A stretch of DNA of 64,000 nt from DATLMR01 sp964615905 (GCA_964615905.1 CAZTUB010000013.1:124001-188000); one strand, 5' to 3'. Positions 26,918-36,055 are shown, numbered from the stretch's first letter. The notes: a model not told the origin generated them from the letters alone. Translations and numbers: made by a program.

Positions 26918-28125
26918 TGACGGGCGCGAAAGAGATTTTTAAAGGCGCTGCGAGAGCTTTGGTTGAGGCTGTGCTGAAAGTCTACCTGGCGACCTTGCCG
27001 CGCGCCCGGTTTTCACCCGACAGGGTTGAACGGATTCTCGTGTTCGCGTACCACGGGCTCGGCAATTTCATAATGTATACGACCGCGCTCAAGCAGCTCA
27101 GGGAGCGGTACCCGCAGGCGCGGATAGATTTGCAGGTCGGCAACAACACGGGATGCGAAGAGGTGCTGGCTGGCGCGGGGCTGTTTGACAACATCTATAA
27201 CCTGCCGTATGCGTCGGGGCTTTCGGCCTGGGTGCGCCGGGCGCGCGAGATCAGGGATACGAGATATGACCTGACGATCAACGAGTTTCACAGCCATTCG
27301 TGGAGGCTCGCGCTGCTTGTCGCGGCGAGCCGCGCGCCCTTCCGTGTCGGCCACGTGACGAGTCCCGGCTGGTCGAGACGATTCAGTCGTTACGGGTTCA
27401 TCTTTAACCTGCCTGTTCGCATGCGCGAGGATGAGCACGAAGTCGAGCGCTACCTCGATCTGGTTCAAGCGGCTGGCGCGAAGGCGATTCCGCTCGACCA
27501 GGCCCGCACATATATTCACCTTGCGGAGAGCGACCGCGAGTTTGCGCGAGAATTTTACGGCCCCTGGCTTTCGGACGGGTCGGTCTTGATCGGTGTGCAG
27601 CCGGGGACTTCGCCCGCGATGCGCTGGAAACAGTGGCCGCTTGAGCGGTACAGGGAATTGATCGAGCAATTGCTGGCGGAGCGGCGCAGCGCACGTGTAG
27701 TCTTGTTCGGGTCGCCGGGCGAAGCCGAGATGATCGCGAGCCTCGTCCGGGGGCTTGAGTCGCAGGTCGCGATTGCGGCGGGCAAGACGACCGTGAAACA
27801 GGTTGCGGCGTTGATCGAGCGGTGCGATTTGTTAATATGCAACGACAGCGGCTTGATGCACGCAGCTGTCGCAGTCGGAACACCCGTCGTCGCCATCTAC
27901 GGCCCGACAGACATTCGCAGGACTGCGCCGCTCGGACCTCAACATACGGTCGTCCGGCACGAGATGGCTTGCAGCCCGTGTTTCAAGCTCGAAGGCGACG
28001 ATCAGGTCCATCTTTGTCAGCATCACGATTGCCTTATGACTATCGCGCCGGATGAAGTCTTAAACGTGGTCAAGCTCGCGACGGTCAAGCGTAAAGAGAG
28101 AATCCAGGCTGAGAGTGACAGGTGA
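26917..28125 (+). CDS. GT9 heptosyltransferase-family glycosyltransferase
   Basis: A 402-residue protein of the ADP-heptose:LPS heptosyltransferase family. Near the N-terminus VFAYHGLGNFIMYTTAL matches the acceptor-side start of GT9. The donor site is marked by GVQPGTSPAMRWKQWP near 228, and ICNDSGLMHAAVAVGTPVVAIYGPT near 305-330 is the family's most conserved block. A Cys/His-containing segment (ACSPC and LCQHHDC) lies at 350-375. ATG at 26917 overlaps the upstream stop. Acts on the cytoplasmic face, adding heptose or another sugar to a lipid-linked core. Confidence 0.88.
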   Translation: MTGAKEIFKGAARALVEAVLKVYLATLPRARFSPDRVERILVFAYHGLGNFIMYTTALKQLRERYPQARIDLQVGNNTGCEEVLAGAGLFDNIYNLPYASGLSAWVRRAREIRDTRYDLTINEFHSHSWRLALLVAASRAPFRVGHVTSPGWSRRFSRYGFIFNLPVRMREDEHEVERYLDLVQAAGAKAIPLDQARTYIHLAESDREFAREFYGPWLSDGSVLIGVQPGTSPAMRWKQWPLERYRELIEQLLAERRSARVVLFGSPGEAEMIASLVRGLESQVAIAAGKTTVKQVAALIERCDLLICNDSGLMHAAVAVGTPVVAIYGPTDIRRTAPLGPQHTVVRHEMACSPCFKLEGDDQVHLCQHHDCLMTIAPDEVLNVVKLATVKRKERIQAESDR

Positions 28126-29183
28126 TAAGAAAGACGAGGTTCTCATCAGTCCTATCCAAGTTATCGGCGCTGGTCGTCGCGGCCGTCGTGTCGCTCGCGC
28201 TGCCGGGTTGTAACCTGATAAAGCGCGGAAGCAGCGCCGAAAAGCCGACCCTTTCAAAATGTCTCTCCGACCTCAACACTATCCCCATGCTCGCCGGGGT
28301 GCTTAAGTCGCGAAGCAAGGAGGAAGATGAAGCAGGGACACGCCCTTTTGAAGGGATGGAGATCGCGCTGACCTTCAGCGGGATGATTCAGAGCAAAGGC
28401 GACCCGGAGGCTGAGCTTGATAGCTGGTGCGAAGCGGAGAACTCCTACGAAAACTTTACAAAGCTGATCACCGCGTTGAAGCAGAACCAGATGCCGCCCA
28501 TCGTTTCATTCGTCAGCGGCAGGTTCATGGATATAGCTTTGCTCGGCGAGTGGCTCGACAAGGGCAACCTTGTCGGCAACATGACTTTCTCGCGCAAGAA
28601 GGCGAGAAAGAAGGACGCGCAGGAGTTCATAGCAGACATTGTGAAGAACGAAGAAGCGCTCGCGCCGCTCTGGAAGAAACATAAGCCCGAACAGAGATAC
28701 TTCCGCTATCCCCGCCTCAAGATAAACCGCGACCGCGACGAACGCGAACAGGTCGATAAGTACCTGGCCGAGAATAAATACCTGACCGCGTTCGCAACGA
28801 TTAAAGCCAACAGCCGCCAGTTCAGCGAAATCTATTGCTCGGCCAACGCGCGCGGCGACCAGCAATGCGCCAGCCTGATTAAAGCTCACTTCAAGACGCT
28901 GTTGCTCGACACGACGCTCAAGGCGAGGGAGGCCGCGAAGAAGCGCGCGGGCGGTGAAATCAAACACATACTGCTTGTCGAAGCCAACCAGTTCATCTGC
29001 GATAACCTTGCAGACATACTCGCCTGGTACAAGAACCTAGGCGTGAAATTCATACCGCTAAAGACCGCGCTTGCCGATCCGTTTTACGCCATGACGGACG
29101 ACAAGGGGAGATCAATCGCAAGGGCAATTATCCGCGATACCAAACGGGCTCAGCTTTTGAGCATGAAAGCGTTGGATCAGTGA
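28122..29183 (+). CDS. Lipoprotein with degenerate NodB-like deacetylase domain
   Basis: A 353-residue protein starting with GTG that overlaps the upstream stop (GTGA). Residues 1-30 form a signal sequence ending LALPGC, a plausible though imperfect lipobox, so it is likely a lipoprotein. The rest follows the order of polysaccharide deacetylase (NodB) domains: a TF element, PIVSFVSGRF, GEWLDKGNLVGNMTF and YFRYPRL. But the catalytic and metal residues are changed: the TFDDG element reads TFSGM, and the NHTxxH element reads NMTFSR. It is probably catalytically dead and may bind glycan, or be a scaffold. It ends the plus-strand glycan operon and overlaps the convergent gene by 7 bp. Confidence 0.7.
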   Translation: MIRKTRFSSVLSKLSALVVAAVVSLALPGCNLIKRGSSAEKPTLSKCLSDLNTIPMLAGVLKSRSKEEDEAGTRPFEGMEIALTFSGMIQSKGDPEAELDSWCEAENSYENFTKLITALKQNQMPPIVSFVSGRFMDIALLGEWLDKGNLVGNMTFSRKKARKKDAQEFIADIVKNEEALAPLWKKHKPEQRYFRYPRLKINRDRDEREQVDKYLAENKYLTAFATIKANSRQFSEIYCSANARGDQQCASLIKAHFKTLLLDTTLKAREAAKKRAGGEIKHILLVEANQFICDNLADILAWYKNLGVKFIPLKTALADPFYAMTDDKGRSIARAIIRDTKRAQLLSMKALDQ

Positions 29184-30892
29184 TCAGAAGCGGCGCGTTC
29201 AAGCACAATGCCTGCGTCTAGGAGGACGAACGTGTCATCTTCAAGCACCGCGCAACTCTCCAGTAGCGTCGAGAGCGCGGGGACATCGCCGCGCTTGAGC
29301 CCCGCAACGGCATCGGAAACGGCAGGGTCGAACTGCCTGAGATAGCGATTCTTGAGAAGATAGTCAGCATCGAAGGCGTCGCGTTCGACCAGAATGAAGG
29401 CGATCTTGTATTTCATTATGAAGCCGGATAACCGATTTCGGTCAGTCGTGTAGTGCGCTTCGATCAGGTCGAGGTTCCGCTGGCGAAACTCTGCATAATA
29501 CCCTTTGTGAAACGGCATGGCGTACTCGCGCCCCGTAAGGACAGGCCGCGCCGCGAACGAGGGGATGTTGCTCGCCTCCTGCCCTAATGTGGCGACGAGA
29601 GCGTTTTTTGGCTTTGACCGAAGAAAGTCGTACAGGGCAACATCCTTCCCAATCCTGTATCGCCTCTGCGGCACGTCCGGCAGCAGGAGCGTTGTCGCCA
29701 GCAGACATGCTGAGACTACTGCTACGACGCCGTAGCCAATAGCGCGGTTACGTGCAAGGCCGAGTGCCGCATCTATCAGAATAGCCAACACCGCGCCTGC
29801 CGCGAGCGACATCACGATTCTGAAAGTATGCTGCGTGTACCGGCTCGGCAGGTATAGCCGGAAAAGTAGTATGTGCGCTGCGGCGAATAGCGCGACAGAG
29901 ACCGCGACGGTTCTGGTCAAGAGGTTGGCCCCGCTTCCTATTCTTTTAGCCAGTGGAAACCGGGCAGGATACCTGTGCAATACCGGCAGCAGAATCGAGA
30001 GCCAGATGAAGACCGGAAACGCGCCGGGCATCAACCCGCTGAGCGGGGCCGTTAGCCAGAACTCCAGCTTGTCCGGCAGGAAGTAAGAGATTCGGCCGCC
30101 GGCCGCAAATTCCGGCATCAACCGCGCTTCGCTCGCCGTCATCACATCACCGTGACCGGCCGATTTCAGCGCGTATTGAATAAGGACCGCGACTCCGATC
30201 ATCACCCCGCCGACGGCAAGAATGTAGTCTTGCCTGTTATCGCTCAAGGCAAGGCGGTGGCTCCGCACCCTGATTACCCCAAGCGCGAGTATGCCTGCCG
30301 AGACAATCATGATCGACGGGTAGAACAGCCCCTGTAGGGCGAATGCCACGAGCGTTGCTACCGTGTTGCGTCGAAAAAGGTAGAACAGGAAGGCTAAAAA
30401 GAGCGGGTAGAGGAACGCTCTAGGAGTCGCTGAAACCAGATCGTCACGCGCCTACACGGCCTGGTTCAAGAGCACTGTTGAGAAGAACCCGGCGAGAGGC
30501 ACGGGCAAAAGCTCAAGCGCCGCAAAGAAACAGTAAAGGGTTGTGATGAGCCCCAGTAAGACCGGGAGGACTTTGCTCAGTGAGACGGGGTGGTAACCGA
30601 GCTTGCTCGCCACCTTGTAAAAATAGACGTAGCCGACCGGAGCAATCGATTCGTAGTAGTTGGCGATAAGATCGTTGGGGAAGGCTTCAGCGTCGCCGAG
30701 GCGCTCCATCCAGAAGACGTGCTGCCGCGCATCGTCCTGGATTATGTAGTCGCTGCTGAATGACGGGCGGATCGAATTTAATGCCAGAAGCAGCGCGAAG
30801 GCGAGGCTCAGCGCGAGCCACAAAACGAGTTGAAGCCCACGCGGGTTCTGCACAGGCGTGTCGATGAACCCTCGCGGATGGTTTACCGGCAT
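29177..30892 (-). pseudogene. Polytopic GT-C-like membrane protein, interrupted by one amber codon
   Basis: Two open frames on the minus strand, 30892 to 30452 (146 residues) and 30349 to 29177 (390 residues), are in the same frame. Between them there is a single TAG (30454-30452) and then uninterrupted, membrane-protein-like sequence (ARDDLVSATPRAFLYPLF). The joined product would be about 571 residues with ten or so membrane segments and an acidic first loop, as in the GT-C proteins nearby. A one-base change from TGG (Trp) would create the stop. It is a recent pseudogene, a sequencing error or a readthrough site; TAG ends other genes here (for example at 41566 and 58741), so general recoding is unlikely. 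Confidence 0.8.
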
Positions 30893-30927
30893 AGGGTTAA
30901 GATTCGATCCGGTTCAACTAGGCTTAA

Positions 30928-32112
30928 TCACCCAAGAGTTTTGACGATACGCTCGGCGGCTGCCTCCAGCATACTGTCTTCGCGAGCGAAGCATAATCGC
31001 ATATAGACATCCTGTTCGGGCTCGTCCATAAACGCGCTCCCCGGCACTCCTGCCACGCCTGCTTCCTTCATCAAGAACTCGTTGAACGCAACCGCGTCGT
31101 CAAACCGGTCAGGGATGCGCGCCCAAATATAAAATGCGGAGCGCGAATCGTAAACGCTAAAGCCGACCTGCTCAAGCGCGGACCGCAGTATATCGCGTTT
31201 GCGGGCGAAGTCTGACCTCAGCGTTTCGTAAAAGCCCGGGTCGGCCATAAGCACTCGCGCCAGCGCGTGCTGAAGCGGCGTCGGCGTACAGACGTAATAG
31301 ATGTTTCCGAGCGCCGAGAGCTTGCCGACAAGGTTGCCCGGTCCGTACAGGTAGCCGAGCCTCCAACCCGATACCGCCCAGGACTTCGAAAACGAGTTTA
31401 CGGTAATCGTCCGGTCGAATGCGCCGGGGATCGACGCAGTTGAGATATGATCGGAGCTGTCGAGCGCAAAATGCTCGTAGACCTCGTCTGAGATAATCAA
31501 CAGGTCAAACTCTTCGGCTGTGTTGATGATGGCAAGCAGTTCAGAGTGTGTGAAGACTCGCCCCGTCGGGTTCGCGGGCGAGCTGACGATAATGGCTTTA
31601 ACCGGGTAGGCCGATCTGTTCTTGCCTTCGCGACAGACGCGGCGCAACTCGTCGAGATCAAGCTCAAGGCCCGGCCCGCGCAGCTTCACAACCTCCGCGC
31701 GACCGTCGCAGGTTTCGAGCGTGCGTTTGTGGTAAGGGTAGTAAGGCTCGAAGACGACCGCCGAAGCCCCTCGCAGATACGTATGCGCGGCCGTCACAAG
31801 CCCGCCAGTCGCGCCCGGCGTGATTATCAATTCGAGCGGGCGCGCATCAGGGTCGAGCGTAACTTTGTTGTGCAAGCTGATCTTTTCGGCAACCGCCCGC
31901 CTCAACTCATCGACGCCCTCGAAGAAGCTGTAAGAGTTGAGGCCCTTCGCGACAACCTCATTGAGCGCGGCGGCGAGGTCCGCGTGAATAGCTATCTCGT
32001 TTTGTCCCTGAACGAGGTTTCCGCTTGGCGGAACCATCCTGGCTATGGCTCGAATATCCGGCTGAGGCCGTTTTATTGCTTGCAATGTGTCCTCCGTCAA
32101 TCTCAAGAGCAC
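30928..32112 (-). CDS. Class I/II pyridoxal-phosphate aminotransferase
   Basis: A 394-residue fold-type I aminotransferase resembling aspartate/aromatic aminotransferases. The PLP lysine lies in NSFSKSWAVSGWRLGY near 240-255, the Asn-Pro pair in SSPANPTGR near 172, the Asp-x-x-Tyr in ISDEVYEHF near 205 and the phosphate-contact TPGATGG near 97. The substrate-carboxylate Arg is likely in the MRLCFAR segment near 371. It transfers amino groups between amino acids and 2-oxoacids in the cytoplasm; the exact amino acid cannot be told. It stands 35 bp upstream (in transcription, downstream) of the interrupted membrane gene. Confidence 0.88.
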   Translation of the reverse strand: MLLRLTEDTLQAIKRPQPDIRAIARMVPPSGNLVQGQNEIAIHADLAAALNEVVAKGLNSYSFFEGVDELRRAVAEKISLHNKVTLDPDARPLELIITPGATGGLVTAAHTYLRGASAVVFEPYYPYHKRTLETCDGRAEVVKLRGPGLELDLDELRRVCREGKNRSAYPVKAIIVSSPANPTGRVFTHSELLAIINTAEEFDLLIISDEVYEHFALDSSDHISTASIPGAFDRTITVNSFSKSWAVSGWRLGYLYGPGNLVGKLSALGNIYYVCTPTPLQHALARVLMADPGFYETLRSDFARKRDILRSALEQVGFSVYDSRSAFYIWARIPDRFDDAVAFNEFLMKEAGVAGVPGSAFMDEPEQDVYMRLCFAREDSMLEAAAERIVKTLG

Positions 32113-32219
32113 GGGTGAAGTCTTCCCGCAAAAATTAACTGAAGATGGTAAAGGCGCAACCCTGGCCTGTCAAGCTGCGACGGCGGCGGCAGAGGAGATA
32201 AGCTTGTAATTTTATTGCG

Positions 32220-32248
32220 TTGACGGCCGAGACTTGCGAGTATAAGAT
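32220..32248 (+). promoter_or_regulatory. Possible sigma70-like promoter
   Basis: TTGACG at 32220-32225 with TAAGAT at 32243-32248 (17-bp spacer), overlapping an alternative TATAAG with a 15-bp spacer. It points at the phosphatase gene at 32387 and would give a leader of about 130 bases. The 32113-32386 gap otherwise shows no gene. Confidence 0.4.
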
Positions 32249-32386
32249 AGCAGGGGTTAAGCTATATCCACACCGATTTAGAATGGCCGGGACGTTTGTA
32301 ATAAGGCAGGATTCCGGTCGATTTAATCTGAGCAGGAACAGAATCAGTACCGCAGAGTACGTCGAAGGAACAGGATAGAGAATTCA

Positions 32387-33277
32387 ATGAGTGAGAAAAA
32401 GAGCAACTTGATTACGCGGCGACAGGCGCTCGTCTCGCTTGCGACCATAACGGCAGGCGCTATCGTCAGACCAAGCTCGGTCTTTAGCATGGACCCGGTC
32501 AAAAACAAGATCAGGTTTGCCGTGATTGGCGACTGGGGAACTGGCGATGACGATCAGATCGGTATGGCCAAGAAGATGAGCGAAATTCACCAGAAGTCAA
32601 ACTTCGATTTCGTGATAGCGGCAGGCGACAACATCTACCCCAACGGCAGCGGCAGGTACTTCTCAAAGAAGTTCGAGCAACCCTTCTCCGGCCTGATAAA
32701 CGAGAAAGTCAAATTTCACGCAGTGCTCGGCAATCACGACGTCGAAGACGGGCGGAGCGATCAGCTTGCTTACCCGCTATTCAATATGAGCGGGCGCAAC
32801 TACTACACGCTACACAAGGGGGACGGCCTCGCCGATTTCTTCATGCTCGATTCCACGGATTACGACCTCGCGCAGGCGGGCTGGTTTGAAAACGAGTTAA
32901 AGAAGTCGCGAGCCAAATGGAAGATCGTCGTCCTGCACCATCCTCTCTACTCATCAGGCAAAAAACACGGGTCGAATACGAAGCTGCGAAAACAGATTGA
33001 GCCGCTGCTGACAAAGTACGGGGTGAAGATGGTCTTCACCGGCCACGATCATATGTACGAGCGGACCACATTGCAGCAGGGAGTCCAGCATTTCGTTACG
33101 GGCGCGGGCGGCAAGACGCGGCGCGGCGGGATCGACAAAAACACCGGCATCACGGCCGCAAGCTTCGACGAAGACAATCACTTCATGGCGATTGAGATCG
33201 AAGACAAGGCGATCACCTACAAGGCGATATGTGAGCAAGGAAACACCGTCGATAGCGGCGCTTTGACGATTGCCTGA
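32387..33277 (+). CDS. Tat-exported metallophosphoesterase (purple acid phosphatase-like)
   Basis: A 296-residue protein. The N-terminus has a twin-arginine signal (TRRQALVSLATITAGAIV, residues 10-27). The calcineurin-like metal motifs follow in order: GDWGTGDDDQ near 48, AGDNIYPNG near 78, LGNHDVEDG near 113, VVLHHPLYSSG near 183 and TGHDHMYERT near 217. These match the small tartrate-resistant acid phosphatase-type family. It should hydrolyse phosphate monoesters in the periplasm after export folded with its metal ions. It is a single-gene unit followed by a rho-independent terminator. Confidence 0.9.
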   Translation: MSEKKSNLITRRQALVSLATITAGAIVRPSSVFSMDPVKNKIRFAVIGDWGTGDDDQIGMAKKMSEIHQKSNFDFVIAAGDNIYPNGSGRYFSKKFEQPFSGLINEKVKFHAVLGNHDVEDGRSDQLAYPLFNMSGRNYYTLHKGDGLADFFMLDSTDYDLAQAGWFENELKKSRAKWKIVVLHHPLYSSGKKHGSNTKLRKQIEPLLTKYGVKMVFTGHDHMYERTTLQQGVQHFVTGAGGKTRRGGIDKNTGITAASFDEDNHFMAIEIEDKAITYKAICEQGNTVDSGALTIA

Positions 33278-33310
33278 AGCTTTCACACGAATCTATATCC
33301 CGGATGGCGA

Positions 33311-33338
33311 GGGCGCGGTTACCGCGCCCTTTGTTTTT
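33311..33338 (+). terminator. Rho-independent terminator
   Basis: GC-rich 8-bp stem (33311-33318 with 33322-33329) with a 3-base loop, followed by TTTGTTTTT. It closes the phosphatase transcript. Confidence 0.85.
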
Positions 33339-33356
33339 CTACCTTCCTCACGCAGC

Positions 33357-33385
33357 TTGAGACTTTGTAACCCGCCAGATAAAAT
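33357..33385 (+). promoter_or_regulatory. Sigma70-like promoter for thioesterase gene
   Basis: TTGAGA at 33357-33362 and TAAAAT at 33380-33385, with a 17-bp spacer. The expected start point lies about 5 bases before the ATG at 33397, so the mRNA would be nearly leaderless. Confidence 0.6.
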
Positions 33386-33396
33386 CGCAAGCCGTA

Positions 33397-33852
33397 ATGA
33401 CTAAACTATCCAGCGCAAGGTCGAGCGGGTCGGGCCTTGTGGCAGAGTCCAGAATTAAAGTGCGGTACGCGGAGACGGACCAGATGGGCGTGGCCTATTA
33501 CGCCAATTACCTTGTCTGGTTCGAAGTGGGTCGCAGCCAGTACTGCAACGATTGCGGCTTTTCATACCGCGACATGGAGCAGGAGACGGGGCTGTTTTTG
33601 ATCGTCGCAGAGGCAAGGTGTCGCTACCGCACTCCCGCGCGGTATGAAGACGAGCTGGTCGTGCGCACGCGAGTCTCCGAGCTGACGCGCCGCACGATCA
33701 AGTTCAGCTACGAGATCGAGCGCGCGGACGGCGAGCCTGTGGCGGCGGGCGATACGCTCCACGTGTTGATAACGAAAGCCGGTCGCCCGTCTAGCTTTCC
33801 TGAAAAATATCTCTCGTGGTTGAAGCGAGACGCCGGTTCAGCCGAAGACTAG
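33397..33852 (+). CDS. Hotdog-fold acyl-CoA thioesterase (YbgC/4-HBT family)
   Basis: A 151-residue hotdog protein. RYAETDQMGVAYYANYLVWFE near residue 25-45 is the 4-hydroxybenzoyl-CoA thioesterase signature, with the catalytic Asp in ETDQMG. RCRYRTPARYEDELVVRTRV is the following strand pair. It hydrolyses acyl-CoA or acyl-ACP thioesters in the cytoplasm. The YbgC relatives usually sit by tol-pal genes, but no such genes are near. It has its own promoter and is followed by a class IV aminotransferase. Confidence 0.88.
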   Translation: MTKLSSARSSGSGLVAESRIKVRYAETDQMGVAYYANYLVWFEVGRSQYCNDCGFSYRDMEQETGLFLIVAEARCRYRTPARYEDELVVRTRVSELTRRTIKFSYEIERADGEPVAAGDTLHVLITKAGRPSSFPEKYLSWLKRDAGSAED

Positions 33853-33881
33853 TTTTCAACTGTTCCTCTCCCTTTTACTCA

Positions 33882-34736
33882 ATGGATCGGTTCGTATACA
33901 AAAGCGGCAAGATTGTTGAAGCCACTGAAGCGTCGGTTCGAGCGACGACGGCAGGGTTACTTTACGGCTGGGGCGTCTTTACCACCGTCAGGATTTACCG
34001 CAAGGTCCCTTTCGCGCTCGACCGTCATTGGGAGCGGCTCGCGCGCCACGCCGAGCGAGCGCGCATTATTCTCCCTATCGAATATGAAGAGTCTCGGCAT
34101 GCGTTAACCGAATTGATAAGCGCGAACGCCGTTGAAGGCGGCAGGGCGAGGATTACCCTCTTGAAAGGCAACGCGGGCGGGTGGCGCACGGAACAAGGCC
34201 CGGAATCGGAGTTGTTGATCTTCACTGCTTCCGAGGCAAAACGCCCGCAGGCAGATATTGCGTTGACCCTTTCGCCGATACGACTTTATTCAACCGCGCC
34301 GCTCGCAGGGGTCAAGCGCACGTCGATGCTCGAAAACCTGCTTGCTCTTGAGGAAGCGCGCGGGCGTGGTTTCAGTGAAGCGGTCATGCTTAATGAGCGA
34401 GGCGAGATCACATCAGCGACCGCCGCGAATATTTTCTGGATCGAGGGCGACGAGATATTCACCCCTTCCCCCGCGACAGGGTGCGTCGCAGGAGTAACGC
34501 GCGGGGTGGTTTTCGAGATCGCGAAGCGGTTGAAGATGCACCTGATCGAGGGCAGTTTCCCGCTCCAGCGCGTGATGGAAGCGAGGGAGGTTTTTTTAAC
34601 CTCGACCGCGCGCGAGATAGCCGTTGTGACGAGCTATGACATCAAGGAATACAACCGAAAGCACGCGCGGATGACACGGTTGATAAGCCGTGAATTCCAA
34701 AAGTTGACAGGCAATGCTAGAATTCAGCCGGGATAA
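33882..34736 (+). CDS. Class IV aminotransferase / aminodeoxychorismate lyase-like
   Basis: A 284-residue fold-type IV PLP enzyme. LLYGWGVFTTVRIY near 27-40, HWERLARHAER near 48, the PLP-lysine region GVKRTSMLENLLALEEAR near 140-157, and NERGEITSATAANIFWIEG near 166-185 match branched-chain aminotransferases, D-amino acid aminotransferase and PabC. Which of these cannot be decided from sequence alone; the short length and lack of the branched-chain-specific motifs favour a PabC- or D-amino-acid-type activity. ATG at 33882 was chosen because the frame from 33816 overlaps the thioesterase and adds unrelated residues. Confidence 0.82.
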   Translation: MDRFVYKSGKIVEATEASVRATTAGLLYGWGVFTTVRIYRKVPFALDRHWERLARHAERARIILPIEYEESRHALTELISANAVEGGRARITLLKGNAGGWRTEQGPESELLIFTASEAKRPQADIALTLSPIRLYSTAPLAGVKRTSMLENLLALEEARGRGFSEAVMLNERGEITSATAANIFWIEGDEIFTPSPATGCVAGVTRGVVFEIAKRLKMHLIEGSFPLQRVMEAREVFLTSTAREIAVVTSYDIKEYNRKHARMTRLISREFQKLTGNARIQPG

Positions 34737-34775
34737 GCCACATCCTCGATAAGAGCTTGAAAGGTTGGACACGCG

Positions 34776-35576
34776 ATGAAGACCTGTCCTAGATGCGGAG
34801 CAGAGAATCTTCAGACTGCTTCCACTTGCAGATTGTGCGCAGTTCCGCTCGAAGCGCCCGAAAGCCTGCTCGGCATAAGATCTGAGGCATCGCTGGCGGA
34901 TGTTATTCCGTCGACAGTCTCGACCTCCGGTTCTTTTCCGGCGGTTGATGTGCAAAACGACCCCGCTTACCGAAACAAGTCCGTCTGTCCCGCCTGTGAC
35001 GGGCTGAATGAACCGGACTGGCTCTTTTGCCAGCAGTGCGGGACACGGCTGCCTCCCGCTGCCGAGCCCGACGAGGCGGAGTCGGACTATGCGACCGAAG
35101 AGACACCCGTAGAGAAAGCAGACCGGGAACCTGTGCCTGAACGCGGCCACGAGAAGAGAGAAGTGTCCTGGATAACCTGCGACTCTTGCGGGAGCGCGCA
35201 ACCTTCTACCGCTCGAAGCTGTTCCGTCTGTAACGCTTCGATGTCAGGCTCGCTCGCCCCGAAGCTCGTCAAGACAACGCCGCGCGAGCCCGAAGCTATT
35301 TTGAAGCTGATAACCGACGGCGGCGAGGTCGGAGAGACCTACTCGCTCAGCCACGGCGACCTGCTATTGGGCCGCGTCGAAGGCGACGTCACCTTTTCGC
35401 ACGACGGTTACATGTCGGGCCGCCACGCAAGCGTCATCGAAAGAGGCGGGCGGTATTATCTCAAGGATGAGAACAGCCGCAACGGAACCTTCATACGCAT
35501 CAGCAACGAGGTCGAGCTAAAACCCGGCGACACCTTCTTGATCGGCAAGCAGCTTTTGAGATTCGATAAGGTTTAA
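34776..35576 (+). CDS. Triple zinc-ribbon protein with C-terminal FHA domain
   Basis: A 266-residue protein. Three zinc ribbons with CxxC pairs occur at residues 4-21 (CPRC and CRLC), 70-91 (CPAC and CQQC) and 134-151 (CDSC and CSVC), separated by Pro/Glu-rich linkers. The FHA domain spans about 190-264, with LLGRVEGDVTF, SGRHASV and DENSRNGTFI, the residues that bind phosphothreonine. It probably recognises a phosphorylated partner of a Ser/Thr kinase pathway. No kinase gene is in the window. It lies just upstream of the small-gene/radical-SAM cluster but is separated from it by a hairpin and a new promoter. Confidence 0.85.
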   Translation: MKTCPRCGAENLQTASTCRLCAVPLEAPESLLGIRSEASLADVIPSTVSTSGSFPAVDVQNDPAYRNKSVCPACDGLNEPDWLFCQQCGTRLPPAAEPDEAESDYATEETPVEKADREPVPERGHEKREVSWITCDSCGSAQPSTARSCSVCNASMSGSLAPKLVKTTPREPEAILKLITDGGEVGETYSLSHGDLLLGRVEGDVTFSHDGYMSGRHASVIERGGRYYLKDENSRNGTFIRISNEVELKPGDTFLIGKQLLRFDKV

Positions 35577-35625
35577 TCTTCACCCTTCACCTCTCATCTG
35601 TTATGGAGAGCCACAGTCACAATGC

Positions 35626-35675
35626 GTAACCGCGAGGCGTCTGGTATCGCGGTTACACATCCCTTCTTTCTTCTT
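35626..35675 (+). terminator. Probable terminator after the FHA gene
   Basis: A 10-bp stem (35626-35635 with 35647-35656) is followed within a few bases by a pyrimidine-rich stretch, CCCTTCTTTCTTCTT. It separates the FHA transcript from the promoter that follows. The T-run is interrupted, so efficiency is uncertain. Confidence 0.55.
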
Positions 35676-35702
35676 GACTTCAAAAAATCTTAAGCTTATA
35701 TT
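35674..35702 (+). promoter_or_regulatory. Strong sigma70-like promoter for the precursor/radical-SAM cluster
   Basis: TTGACT at 35674-35679 and TATATT at 35697-35702 with an optimal 17-bp spacer. The transcript would start near 35709 and run into the first small gene at 35813 through a leader of about 100 bases, ending in a strong ribosome-binding site (AGGGAGG, 35801-35807). Confidence 0.7.
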
Positions 35703-35812
35703 AGGGCCGGTTCCTTAGTGTAACGAAACTTCCAATCTGCGATAGCAGCAAACCTTTACTAGCGTGTTCACGTCGCTAACATCCGGCAGGGAATTTAATC
35801 AGGGAGGAGCAT

Positions 35813-36055
35813 ATGTCCAGGTCAAAACCGACAGGGAAGGCTGCAAAAAAAGGGGCTACGAAAGCCACAGCCAAAACGACAGCGTCAAAGAGACAGGGAG
35901 CTGTGCCTCCATACGGAACTGTGATAAGAGAGGCCATTGCGCGCGGCAACAAGACTGAGATGAGGAAGGTAGCCGCCGATGCGCGAAAGCACCTCTCGAA
36001 TGTTCAAAGAGCGCTCAAGCAACTCGAATCGGCGATAGGCGGGCTCGAACGCTAG
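35813..36055 (+). CDS. DUF1843-type small protein 1 (putative modified-peptide precursor)
   Basis: An 80-residue protein. Residues 1-28 are rich in Lys, Ala and Thr. The core begins PPYGTVIREAIARGNKTEM (residues 32-50), then an amphipathic helix with regular Ala, Leu and Lys residues. The Tyr followed ten residues later by Gly-Asn matches the Y-X(10)-GDL motif of DUF1843-type families, with GN in place of GD. It is the first of four paralogues; the radical SAM gene at 37022 follows them. The ribosome-binding site AGGGAGG is strong. Family membership is recognised from motif memory; a role as substrate of the radical SAM enzyme is inference. Confidence 0.75.
   Translation: MSRSKPTGKAAKKGATKATAKTTASKRQGAVPPYGTVIREAIARGNKTEMRKVAADARKHLSNVQRALKQLESAIGGLER

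Noticed and set aside
30350..30451. Frameshift in the interrupted GT-C-like gene
   Set aside because: Both parts and the sequence between them are in one frame; only a single stop codon separates them.
35578..35598. Third solo heptamer arm (CTTCACC, CTTCACC, TCTCATC)
   Set aside because: The period is suggestive, but the run is short, the third unit is degenerate and no partner arm was found, so it is not listed as a feature.
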